Source of the DNA: Diaporthe sp. PMI_573 | Taxonomy: Eukaryota > Ascomycota > Sordariomycetes > Diaporthales > Diaporthaceae | Assembly: GCA_021399435.1 (NCBI GenBank) | Contig: JAJTUP010000077.1 | Location: forward strand, 62,001 to 126,000 | Direction: 5' to 3' | DNA length: 64,000 bases | Part shown: piece after piece, positions 23,157 to 35,036 of the stretch | Layout of the letters: every line of letters begins with the position of its first letter | Numbering within the stretch: the first letter of the stretch is position 1 | Made by a program: the position numbers and the translations under genes | The notes under the pieces: generated by a model | Database searches by the model: none | Told to the model about the DNA's origin: nothing | The model's input: the letters and a program-made list of their open reading frames with translations, nothing else

Positions 23157-23690
23157 CAGATGCTCCATAATTATGGGCAACGCCCCTCTTGTCTCCCCTA
23201 TGCGTTGCCAGCAAAGGCGACTTGAGTACCAATTCCAGCCAATCATACACTAGTTTCTTAGACAATGGAAACCTTAAAGATTCCTGGCTGGCTGTACCGT
23301 GTTGGAACTGACCAGGTGGAGCCTAGACTGGTAGTTGTGCAAGACCACAGCTTCCGAGAAGCGCGCATAAGGCATGCCGCGCTACAGCCAATGAGGGGAG
23401 AGCGATCTAGGGTCGACGGTGGACTAAGTTAGCTCTAAATCCAGTCGTACCAGGCCTCCGAGAATCCCCGGGCGGCCTACATCAGCTCCTCTTTACACAT
23501 CCTTAACCTAGCAGCAACGCTTATTGCTATCTTTGACTCGGCACCTATGCTATTACAATTCTACCCAGAGCAGACTATAATAGCCCGAGCCTTCAATCTT
23601 TTCCCGTCTACATCTAAGGATTACTTTCTTCTAAACTATAACCGGAGATGGCCCTTATAGAAGTTTGGAATATAGCAAGATAAGCTATTT
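23157..23690. other. Flank of the transposon, no gene recognised
   Basis: GC-balanced at first (about 23160-23560), then increasingly AT-rich. A plus-strand stretch around 23460-23640 reads like a piece of degraded retroelement coding sequence, but I cannot place it. Confidence 0.35.
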
Positions 23691-24011
23691 ACTATACTAG
23701 TAAAGCATTATAATTTAATAATGTTGCTAGTTCTTAATGTCAAGGCATTTAATTATAATGTCTGCAAGCTTAGTGCCAGGGCACAAGATAGGAATAACTT
23801 TTTCTATTTTCTCGATAAGCGACAGGATCTTAGGTAGTAAAAACGTAGACACCAAAGCCAAATATAACAGGTGCCCAAGTTCTGCTGGCCCCTCTAAGCG
23901 AGAGAGAGGAAACTGCTAGAGGGCTCTAACGAAAAGAAAGAAGAGATAATAAAAAAGGGCCGGAAGGGCCACAAAAGCAATAAAAGCAGTATTTGGGTTC
24001 TAATCAGACAA

Positions 24012-24164
24012 TATTACAGGTTATTAAATAATAATAATAAAAGAATAAGTTAAAATTATTGCTTCGGCCCTCAAGAGGAATAGAAGCTTGTCTAGTATTT
24101 ATAGTATAGACAGCTAAGAAAGAATTTATTATACTAGCTATATAAAATACTATACCCTATAACA
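24012..24164 (-). repeat. Probable LTR of a gypsy element
   Basis: On the minus strand this runs from TGTTATAGGG (24164) through a TATAAATA-like box to CCTGTAATA, which would be TGTAACA before RIP. It is preceded on that strand by the purine-rich GCCGGAGAGGGGTA, a likely polypurine tract. This makes it the 3' LTR of the minus-strand gypsy element, although the distance to the integrase (about 5 kb) implies other insertions in between. No second LTR copy was found. Confidence 0.5.
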
Positions 24165-27100
24165 TACCCCTCTCCGGCTCTTTACTCTCTAGAGTAGAAA
24201 GGTTAACTAGACTATTTATTTACTATTCTAATTAGTTTCCTCTCATTTCTCTATAGTGTTTAGCTTATTAGTCTCAAGCTATTATTTAGTTAATAGTATC
24301 CTAAGTATTGCCTTTAAAATGTTCTTAAATAATATAAGTCTATTTGCAAAACCCCAGCTATATAGCAAGCATTAGAACTTAATTTATTACACTTCTTGCA
24401 GTTATATAACAGTAAGCCTAAGTATTATAAAATTTAATTAAATTACACTAAGATTTATACTTATTATCTATCTTAGTATTATTAGGTTCTATATTTTAAT
24501 ATCTGTTAATCTAGTAAAACCTTAGGCTTATTTTAATAATAGTTAGTTATAACTTAACTATTTTAGTATAAATATAAAACTACTTGTCTCCTATACTTAG
24601 TCTCTCTAGTATTAAAGAAAGCGGCTATTCTAATTATATATAAGAGACTCTATAATTAATAGGGTAGTATAAATTAATATACCTAGTATAGTCTACTAGT
24701 CTTCTTATAACTATCTCAGTTGGTAGTTACTTTATAAATAAATTAGGTAGATATATATAAAGCTTTATATTATATAGCTTTATCTTAATAAGCTTAGGCT
24801 GGGAGATTAAACTATACTTATTCTTTACTTTCTAAAACTTATTAAGACTAATTAAAGAGTAGTTAATAGGCTGTTAAAGGCTATACCTAGTTTCGTTTAG
24901 CTCTAATTAGATAGTATATATCTATATCTAAATTACTATTTCTTTAGTAGAAAGCCCTATAGAAAGATTCTTGGCTAAGTTTAAGCCCTTTTAGTTGTTA
25001 AACTTCTAATTGTTTCTTTCTCTATTTTTTTTAAAAAAGAAAACTATATAGTTAGCTACCTGCTAGCTACAGTTAGTAACACTTATCTAGGGTAAAACAG
25101 AAACTCTAATCGCTTAGGGCTTCTTTACATTAAAGCATCCCTCCTTAATAAAGCTCTTATAGATAGTTACAATTCTTCTATAGTTATAGTTCTGCTCTAT
25201 CGCGTTTCGATAAATATTAATAAACCTAAGGCAATTAGTAGCATAATTATAGATTCTAAGAACAAAGTGCCTAAATATATATATAGGCATAACAATAAAC
25301 CAGTACTCTAGTATTAGTCGTAATTATTTAAAGATAGGGTAGGCTGGCTAATTATAAGAAATAATAAAATAATTAATATATATAATGTTAGTAAAATTAA
25401 GAAGCTATTATCTAATTAAAGCCAAGATATAGTTGTTTTAAAGCTCCTTATTTTTAGCTAAAAGACCCTTAGTATCTACTAGGCTTAGAGCCAGGTATAC
25501 CTAGTGTTCCCCAAAGAGGTTCTACGACTTAGGCAGTAATTAAAGCTTAGAGTATATATTAATTTCTAGAAAATAGTCGGTAACTACCTATTACACTTCT
25601 TCTCCCAAAACAGTATAACTAATATTAAAATATAGAGGCCTATCCTTATACTCTATTTCCCAGACTTAACTAATCTTAAGCCCATTTATAAGGATTTAAG
25701 TTTTAAATAGGTCTTAAAAAAGATCTATACTAGCCTTACGGCTAAAGTTATAGCGATTTTAGACATTAACAAGATTAGAAAAACAGACGCTAGACAGCTA
25801 TACGCTAAAATTATTATAAAAGGATAGTTGCAAAAGTTAAACGGTAGGGTCGACTTAATTAGCAGCAGAGATAAGTTTAACTAACAAAATTAAAGCATCT
25901 AGGTTAAATTACTCCCCTAAAGAAACGCTAGGCAAGAGTCTAGGAGACCTATAATAAGAAGAAACAGGTTATAAAGTCCTAGTTATACGGGTATTAGACC
26001 TAGAATAACGGCTAGACTTACCCTTTCTTAACTATCTATTATCTATAGTAGCTTTCTAATTAGTTATAAGTATAATAAGAAATATAAGGGAATTAAGTAG
26101 GTGATAAAAAGGAGGAATAAAATATAGAGAAAATAGTAAGAAAGCTTATATTCCTAAGGGATACTATATAGATAATTAAGCAAAGAGGTTAGTATTATAA
26201 AAAAAGTAGCTCTACTGCTTAAAGGTTATAAGTAGAAAGAAATAGTAATAGTAATATATCTTACCCAAATTAATTCTTTAGTACCACTAAAAGCTTTAAA
26301 GGTAATTAATTAGAGGCTAAAAAATAGCTAAAAGAGATTTATAAGTATTAGTAGGAAAGGTTTTAAGAAAAGATTACATTAGGTACTATAGGGTTTTTAT
26401 AGACCAGCAAAAGCATACCCTTTATAAATCACTTATATCTATTAGTTACTTTCTTTTCCTTCTACTTCCCTTTAGGTATTAAAGTAGTCTAAGCACTTGT
26501 TTAGATAAGTAGCTAAGGTTAGTAAATTACTAGGCTACTATTCCTCTCAGGCATTTTCTCGCGCCTTTAAATACCTCCCCTCTCTTTCACTAATTCTGTT
26601 TAACCTTTCCTTACAATACTACCTTTCTACTACTCAGAGTACTATATCTTTACTCTAATTAAAATACTAAACAAGCCTTTTAAACCAAATTATACTTCTA
26701 TATTACTGTCTTCTTTCTCTTACTCTTTAAAATATCCTTCTACACTCTCTAAAATCCCAATAAGAAAGGTAAAGAAAATGAAAAAAGTAAAAAAGAGCCC
26801 TTATATCTATTATATAAGACTAATTACCCTAAACTAATTATCGACTATAGTATTTATACTATCTTTACAAACTAAGATATATTTTTATAAAATATTGTCC
26901 TTAAATCTAAACTCTATATTTTCTTTATTTAAAACATCTTAATCTATACTTTTATCGGCCACAATATAAACTAATATATTATATAGCTCCTATCTAAGCC
27001 TACTATTAAGAAGATCCTAATTAACCTCTTTATCCTCTTCTTACTAAATAAGGATTATAAGTTTCTCTATAAGTATCTTTAAATACTAATAAAAACAGAT

Positions 27101-28989
27101 ATTAACAAGATATTTATCGAAAAGATTAACAGTAAGCTATATAGAAAATATATATCTAATATATATTAATTAGACAATAGATATTGCTTTCCTACCCTCT
27201 TTATTGCTTTTTTTAGTTATTAAAACACTTCTCTTTATAAGTACTATCTTATATATATATCTTAAAACTTTAATAATAGGGTTTCTATTATAGTCTTTTT
27301 CTTTAAATACTAAAGTATTTCTAGTTTTAAGAAAGGCGTATATACTAACTATCTCTACTATATTAAAGGTAGCAACTATACTTTTAACAAAGATTCCTAC
27401 ATTTCTGCTATTATAGCTACTACTACTCTACTTAATTACAAACTTAAAGACGCTTCCTGATTAAAACTTACCTTAAGTAAATTTACCTAAGTTAATAAGA
27501 AATTTAACTTTAATAAAGTAAGAAAGGAAGTAATTAAAAAGGTAAAGGGTTTTTAGCCCAGGCCTAAGAAGCTAAAGCCTAAAAAGAAAAGGTCTTAAGA
27601 GTAATTAGAAAAAGAATTAGAGTAAAAGGTTATATAGGATAACAAATATTGGGTTTTTATAACCACTACTCTCCATTCTTGCAAAAAGTAATTAATTTTT
27701 ATATTTTAAACTTTATACATTATATAGTATTAAAATAAATGTATACTAGGCTTTAATTAAAGCAAGACCAATATTATAAGGCAATAAATGATAGAAAAGA
27801 AGCCTCCAAAAATTTATAGTAATTATAAAAGTAGCAATATAGAGTAGGTAGAAGTTGTAGGGAAAATAAACGATTTGCAACAGACTACTTTATTAACCAA
27901 TAGTATTTAATCTAATCTATAGTATATTACAGATAGGAGGAACCCCCCCTCTAGAATAATGAAACAAAGGCAAATATAAAATAAAAGAAAAGCAAAATAT
28001 TTATAAAATTAACTAATAGTCTAATTGGCAAGAGTCGTTTGTTCTAACTATTAAAATGTTAATATACTAGTTAAATTATAGTGGTTGGCAAGATAACTGC
28101 TATATTTAAGATCGCGTTATAATACTAAAATATTAAGATAAGGTTTCTAAGTCTTTAGAGAAAGGCGTAGAAATAGGTTCCATTAACTATAAAATATCTA
28201 TAGATATTTATTAAGGTAAAACATTTAAAAAGTTTTAATACTAATTAAAATCTCTTTTATTGTCTTTAATCTTTATATCTATAATAGATAAAAATAGATC
28301 TAGAAAAATATTATATAGTTATATTTACTAAAACTTGTAGCCTATAGTTTCTATTTTAGGTAGGTTTTATATTTATAGCAATAATATTTCTAGCTCCTAA
28401 ATTCCATTGTATTTAACAAACTTCTTTAGCCTTTAAGATAAATATATCCTACTAACTTTAGCTTTATCTAGCATTTAAAGCTTATATATATTATTTGGGG
28501 AAACAGAGTTGATAATATATAGACTAAACAACCAGTATGTTAATTTTCTAAACGAGAAGTAATCAGTTTTTTATTACTTATTAATAATAAAAACAAGGTC
28601 TCCTTTCTTTAGGGGCATTAGTCTTAAAAACCTATAGTAAGTATTTCTGCTGACAGTTTGCTTCTTAAATTTAGTAATAGACTATTATACCAGCTCTACG
28701 TTTTCTACTAGATTAAGCAGAGATCTAAGGCAATAGTATAAAGCCTTTTAAGGTAATATATATAGTTCCTATACTTATACTTTTTAGGTTAAAATATTAG
28801 TTTCTATTAAAATAACAGAATTATACCTATAAAGAAGGTAAAACAGGCTTTTTCTATATAAATGCCTTAATAATATATAATTAGAAAAGAAGATATATAG
28901 AAGAATATATCTCTATCTTTTTACGCTGTCTTTTATTATCTTAGTTAATATAGCTATAAGAATAAAATATCTATGTTTAATAATTCTAT

Positions 28990-29330
28990 TTATTTATAGG
29001 TTATATACTAAGAGAAGGATTTATCTAACTCTAATTAATTAAAAGTATTATATAAATTCCCCTATATTCTTTCTGCCTCTATTAATAATAGCTTTAAAAG
29101 GTAGTCTCTATTTAAGCAGAATATACTAAATAAAAAACTTCTTTATATTCTTAGTGTTAATAATTCTAAGAGGCATAACTTTTACCTAGCCGGTAAAGTT
29201 ATAGCAGGCTTCTACTAACTTGTTGTAGCCTTAATTAGAAGGCAAGTATTAGACATTAATATAAATCTTTGTAAATAGCTGGTTAGAAATAGTTAGAATA
29301 ATTCTATTATTATAAACTCTAATACTCTAC
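28990..29330 (-). pseudogene. Ty3/gypsy integrase remnant
   Basis: Reading the minus strand through stops gives GYNKLVEACYNFTG, VKVMPLRIINTKNIKKFF and LPFKAIINRGRKN, which follow the order of a retroviral-type integrase core (YK.LV...D..SGW, the LR..N, and L....V.DGG.E.). It carries several TAA/TAG stops. It lies downstream (3') of the reverse transcriptase remnant on the same strand, as in Ty3/gypsy pol. Confidence 0.65.
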
Positions 29331-30229
29331 CTAATATACTTTAAGCATTTAGCAATAATATTTTTAATATTAGTATATATATCCTTTTAGTAGTATATAG
29401 TATAAATTTAAGAATATATTGTATCTTATCTTTAATAACCTAAAGGAGCATATATGTTTCTAATAATCTATAACTTTAGATAAAATTATTAATAACTTAT
29501 TATTATTTAAAGCCTTTTTTAGGTAACTGCTAGAGGATTTCTTTATAAAGGGCAAAATAGTAAGCTATTTTCTTAAAGGTCTATAATTATAAAGATAAAA
29601 GTCTTTACAGTATTATACTATTCTAAAGGTATACTATAATATTTTTAGACTATTTAGACTAAAAGTAAATATTATTAAATATAGGGTTTTAATTAGTTTC
29701 AACTATAGTTATATATCTAAAAGTTGTTTTATACTAGTCTTTAATGTCTTCTTTAATTTGTCTATTATTATTATTAGATAGCCCTAGAGGTTTATAAAAT
29801 AGGGTATCGGCTATTATATTTTCTGTTTCTTTTATATACTAAACTGTAAAGTTGTAAGTCTTAATTACTGCCAGCTATCTTATTATAAAAGCGCCGAGTA
29901 TATCTATTATAGCTCCCTTTAATTACTAAATAAGAATATTTAAATCTATTTTTAAAAAGAAGTATATACTATAAATATAGAACTATAAGCGTCTAATTAT
30001 ATAAAAAACTACCCTATATTCTTTCTTTATAGTATTATAAAGCTTTTCTATATTTATCTAAGCTCTACTCTTATACCTTATAGGATATTAGATACTATCT
30101 TTTTTCTATATAAGATAAGCTCCTTATTTTTAAAGACTTATATTAACTATAAAGATAATATTTCTTTAGCTATAGTTAATATTAATTAAATATAGTTTAG
30201 TTGTAATAGTTGCCTTTAATGTATCTATA

Positions 30230-31060
30230 GCTTTCTGGCATTTTTTTAACTAATAAAATAGTGTTTTTTTTTAAAAAAAAGTCAAAGAGTAGCCTGGTAA
30301 TAATTCTATAAAATAGTATCTATATCTAATAATAGTTAACAAAGCCGATAAAGAAGTAAATCTAAGAAACATTTTTATAGCTTTCCTATTCTCTAATCTT
30401 AATAATCTTCTTATCTACTAGCGCTTAGCTAAAAATATTATATATATATCTAATAATATCTATTTAATGCTTATACTATTTTAACTTATAAGCATTAATA
30501 GCTGCGCTAGCTAGTTTTACATTATAGAGAATATTATTAAGATTCTTAATATATTCTGCTATATATATTCTAACTCTAGGAAGATTAAGAATCTCTTTAT
30601 TATTATAATCTATATTAAGACCTCTAATAGCTATATTATCTAAAAAAGGTCTATAGATTAAGGAAATTAAGTTATATAATAGCTATACTATATATTATAT
30701 AAACTAGGCTATAGAATTAGTAGTATCTATAAATAGACTATATTGCTAAAATAACTTAATTAATATTATAAAGATTATTATATTGCGGCTTTTCTTATTA
30801 AGCTTAACCAAATTATAGCCTAAGAAGAAATCTAGGAGAGAGAAAATCTTATAAATTATAAATTCCTCTATAAATTTATCTATTACTGGAAGTATAAAGG
30901 TGTCTCTAATTGTAACCTTATTTCCTTTAGAGATATTATTAATTAGCCGGTATTTTAAGTTCTTTTTCTTAATTAAGAACTAGCTGTTTTAATATACTGT
31001 ATAAGATTTCTTAATAATGCTACTTGCCTCTCTTTTCCTTAGTATTTTAATAGCTATTAC
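30230..31060 (-). pseudogene. Ty3/gypsy reverse transcriptase remnant
   Basis: Read through stops, the minus strand gives LKYRLINNISKGNKVTIRDT, FIEEFIIYKIFSLLDFFLGY, LVKLNKKSRNIIIFIILIKL, TNSIA, and LIYRPFLDNIAIRGLN. This is the order of the palm motifs, with FLDNI standing where the catalytic Y/F-x-DD is expected (the second Asp reads Asn, a G-to-A-type change). Downstream ISF/IGFVNYY-like sequence fits the start of the RNase H connection. It is inactive and heavily RIP-mutated. Confidence 0.78.
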
Positions 31061-33355
31061 TTTAAAGGCTCTAAGCAGCTTAATTATCTTTACTTAATAG
31101 GCTTTATATAATATAGTTTTAATTATTTAAGGTAGAGTAATATCTATACTAATTTAAGATATATAAAACTAGTTTTAAGTAAAAGCTTTTTCTTTATTAA
31201 ATAAGAGATAGGCAAATATATTTCTTTTTTTAGTTAAAAAGTTATTATAGTTATCCTTTATAATCTATTCTAAGTAATTAAAAGTAAGTTGAGATTTCTT
31301 CTTAATTTTAGAGAATTTTAGCTGTATCTAAAGGTTATATCTATATCCTCGGTTTTAATTTATAATATCCTTAATTTATGCTTTATAGCTTAGCTTTTAA
31401 TTAACTATTTTCTCTAAAACTAATCTATTAGATAGGTAATTATCTACTAGATATACTTTAACCCCTACTTTCTTATATAAGGTTTTAATTATAAGTTAAT
31501 AAGTATATCTAATTAATTTAGTAATACTAGTAGGTAATAGAATTAAGTTTACCTATTTATAAATATAGGTTGTTTTTATTTTTAAATATAATCTATAGAT
31601 ATACTAAAGATTAGGCTTATTAATACCTTTAAGTATATATAGCTAATATACTTTATGCTAAAAGTTTTTTGTAAAAAAGACTAATAACTTTTAAATATCT
31701 TTATCTTAGAGAATACTAAGAATTTTATTACCTTCTTTAATACTAAGATAGGTTAAAAAAGGTTTAACTAGAGTGCTAATTACTACTAGTTTCTAATTAG
31801 ATTGCTTTAAATATACCTAAAGAGCTAAAGTCTATAAAATATATTTTTCTTAGACTTATATACTATTACTAAGCACTATATAAAAAGGCTTCTAGTTTTT
31901 TTATTTTAGGCTATATTTTATTTAAGAGTCTTCTAGTATAATATATATAAATAGAAAACCTTTTAACTTTTTAAAGGTTAGATTAATATTATAAATTATA
32001 TTGTTAATAATAAAGAAAACTTATTTTATCTAATTAAGGCTAATATAAATCTAGTCTTTAGTTACTCTAATTAGAGATAAAGCTTCTTTATTATAAACTA
32101 TAAAAATTATATTCTTAAGAAAAAAATAAATAAGCTAGTTTTAGCTATAATAGCTTAATAGTAGCAGATTTATCTCTGCTTTAATATTAAGTAAAGCCGG
32201 TAAAGGTATATATTAGTTGCTTCTTATATATATAATAAGAAAAGCTAACTTATAATATTTTTAGTTAATTATATCTAAAGTTAATATAGTTAGAAAACTA
32301 ATATAATATCTAATTATTATTAGGGTTAAAGCAGTTTCTTCTAATAAATTACTTATTAGAGTACTAATAACTTTAATATTTAGGTATTAGTCTCTCTATT
32401 CTTTTATTTTATAGATAAGTTTAAAAAAGACCTGTAAAATAGTCTTTACTCTATCTTATAAGGCTTGTAGGTACTTAATTAAAGTAGTATTTATCTCTTT
32501 AAAAGCTAGGAGATTAAAAGTATATATATTAATAGTTTTGCTAAGAATTATCTATATTGCTACTTCTTCTAAAGGTAAGATTTCTGCTAATTGTCTTTTT
32601 AGCTTTATATAGATTAGTATTTTTATTTCTATACTAACTTTTTTAAATTTTATAGGCTTAGTAAATTCTTTTACTACTAGGCTTTTTAAGTTATCTAGTT
32701 TCTTTTAGCTTAAACTGCTTAAGCTTAACAAATTATTTTTAAAGTAAATATATATTTTAAGATAAAAGATATTTAGTATAGCTTTATATATTACTTTATT
32801 ATTCTAATTAAAAGTATTTATTATTATTTATCTCTTCTTTATAGTATTAATAAAGATTTATAAATCTTTTAAATAAATTTATTTTTTATCTATAGTAATA
32901 GTATGGAGAGATAGGTCTAAGGTTATTAATATAGATCTAATTACTAGCAGTTTTCTAGACAGATTAGAATTTTAAATTAGTTTAACCTCTTTTAAAGTTA
33001 GGTTACCTTTAAATAATAAGTTTGCCTTAATAAATCTTTAGTATTAAAGAATATATAGTAAGTTAGTTTTACCTTTCTATAATAGAAACTCTAGTTAGCC
33101 TCTAGTATACTTTTTAATCCTAATTCCTTTCTAATTATAATAGAGTTAAATACTAATAGAGTCTAGAAATTTAAAATATCTATTCTAAGTATCTATAATA
33201 ATACTAAGAATTATTAAAGAACCTTTATACTTCTCTATATAAAAGAATCTATTAATAATAAGCTTATTAATCTTATTATATTTATAGGCTATATAATCTT
33301 CTCCTATATAGCTATAGTATATATATAAAGAACTATCCTTCTTAAGTTAAATAGT

Positions 33356-35036
33356 AAACGCGGATGCGGTGCTGCACCCCGCGGGTTTGGCGGCCGTCCC
33401 GTTTGGGCCTAGCTGGGGCGTGGGCCCGCTGGCGCCTCTCCCCATTGGCCTGCCCTTCAAGTCACCTTCTGGCCTGCAGCATAAATACGGCCCTCCTCAC
33501 CTCTTGTCCCAGTGTTGTACTCTTGACCTTGACGATTCCTCCGTCTCCTTTTTCGAACCTCCCTCTGTCCCCTGCTGAAGCTCGGTGTCGGCAGGGCTTC
33601 TGCCTCATTCTCTCCAACGACCTCCTCGTTCTCGTTGCCGCCCCTTTCTAGCCCTGTGTATCCTCGTCGCACCGTGGCATCGCCGGACATTCCATACCTC
33701 TGGATCTTTTGTGCCACCGCTTCCTGTCTGAATTTCGCGACTGCGCCGGCCGTCTCCAATTCGACCTCGATTACGAGGCGACTTGACCTGACTGACACCC
33801 TACTCTTTGACCATTTCTGCGTCGAGTGGCGAGCGACAACCACGGATCTCTCGCTATACCAATGATCACTGCGGCAACTCCATTTCTCCCTACCTAACGA
33901 GCCCTGTCCCCGAAACATCCTTCCGTTCGTCCGTGAGACGCAACTCCGTGTCTGCCTGGGTGCGATCCTTGCTGGGGACGCAACGTTGCCTGGTCCAGAC
34001 ACAAGAATGCCGCACTTTGGGACACACCGGTACGAACACGACAGCAGGAGGCCTCCCCCCCCCCTTAGCATACCTTGGCTTTGCTCAAGATGTCTTTCCT
34101 CCGCGGGTAAGGTGTCTTGTTGGCTATAGTCGGACCGACTTCTGGTTTTAGCTGCGTCGGACTACGCAAGGGGCCGTCACACTGGGTCAAGGGTGGTCAT
34201 CTGATTCGACCAGTGCTCCAACGGTCCAGGATGTAGACGTGACGGCGGCTGAGAGAAGCCCGAGACGAGGTCGCGGAGAAGCGACCATGGCGGAGCAATA
34301 GAATTGGGATCAGCCTCGGGTAACACCTGGAGGGTATCGGTCGCGGCGGAGGCAAACAAAGGCAAGGCAGATCCGAGGACGGCGTCCTCCCTATCATGCC
34401 ATGCATCAAAGCAACGGCGTACAACCCTGCGCGGACAATAAGGACAATCCATGACCGGCTCGGCTCGTCGAGGCAGATACAAAGGTATCGTCGCCCTCGC
34501 CGCAAATTCTGGCCCTTTCATTGAAGCCCCATGCTCTGCGGCGTCCCCGGAGATCACCCAGCACGGCTTAGCCAATGTGATAGGGGTCCACATCGTCACA
34601 CTTCGCATTAGCATGTCTCTCTCCCTTGCCATCTCGTGTCCGACACCACCAATGAAAGGACGAAATCTCGCTCACATGCGTTCGACTCCGCCTCCCAACT
34701 CTTCCCGGATTCTTCTCCTCCGAATCGGCAGTTGCATGGTTGGCTGAAATACGAGGGTGTAGTGCTGCGCTCCGGTGGTCTCTGACGACCATAGAGGAGA
34801 GTCTGTAGCTGAACACGTTTCTCGCTGCAATCGATGGGATGGATAAAGTGGGACACGGGACTGGGCTCTTTGCTACTGAGCTATCGCACCCACTCTCCTG
34901 CTCTACGCATTTAAATTTCGCTCCTCCTCCCGGCGACCGTGTTCAAGACGGCTGCTACGTACTAAACGCTCGTCACGAGACCTAGCTCGAACTTTTGTCC
35001 CTTCCGCAGTTCAGCTGTCCCCACGCTCGCAATAAG
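33356..35036. other. GC-rich segment upstream of the chromodomain gene
   Basis: Composition jumps from very AT-rich to GC-rich at about 33355. A TATA-like ATAAATA at about 33480 followed by a CT-rich stretch looks like a fungal promoter and leader. Frames exist (33457-34071 minus, 204 codons; 34177-34632 minus, 151 codons) but are Arg/Pro/Ser-rich and match nothing; I regard them as chance frames in GC-rich DNA. A real plus-strand gene with small exons cannot be excluded. Confidence 0.35.

Larger units (their letters stand above)
23691..33355. repeat. 9.7-kb AT-rich RIP block of nested retroelements
   Basis: An almost unbroken TA-rich block with no open frames of normal length. The minus strand holds a Ty3/gypsy reverse transcriptase and integrase when stops are ignored, and an LTR is visible at the left. 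Other stretches (24.2-28 kb) probably belong to further nested elements; a plus-strand frame with many stops from about 26775 to 27640 follows a TTTAAATA box at about 26567 and has a Lys-rich tail, but I do not recognise it. The block ends abruptly at about 33355. Confidence 0.85.

Noticed and set aside
33457..34071. 204-codon minus-strand frame rich in Arg, Gly and Ser
   Set aside because: Composition is what a GC-rich stretch gives by chance; no domain, no splice signals, and plus-strand promoter-like features conflict with it.
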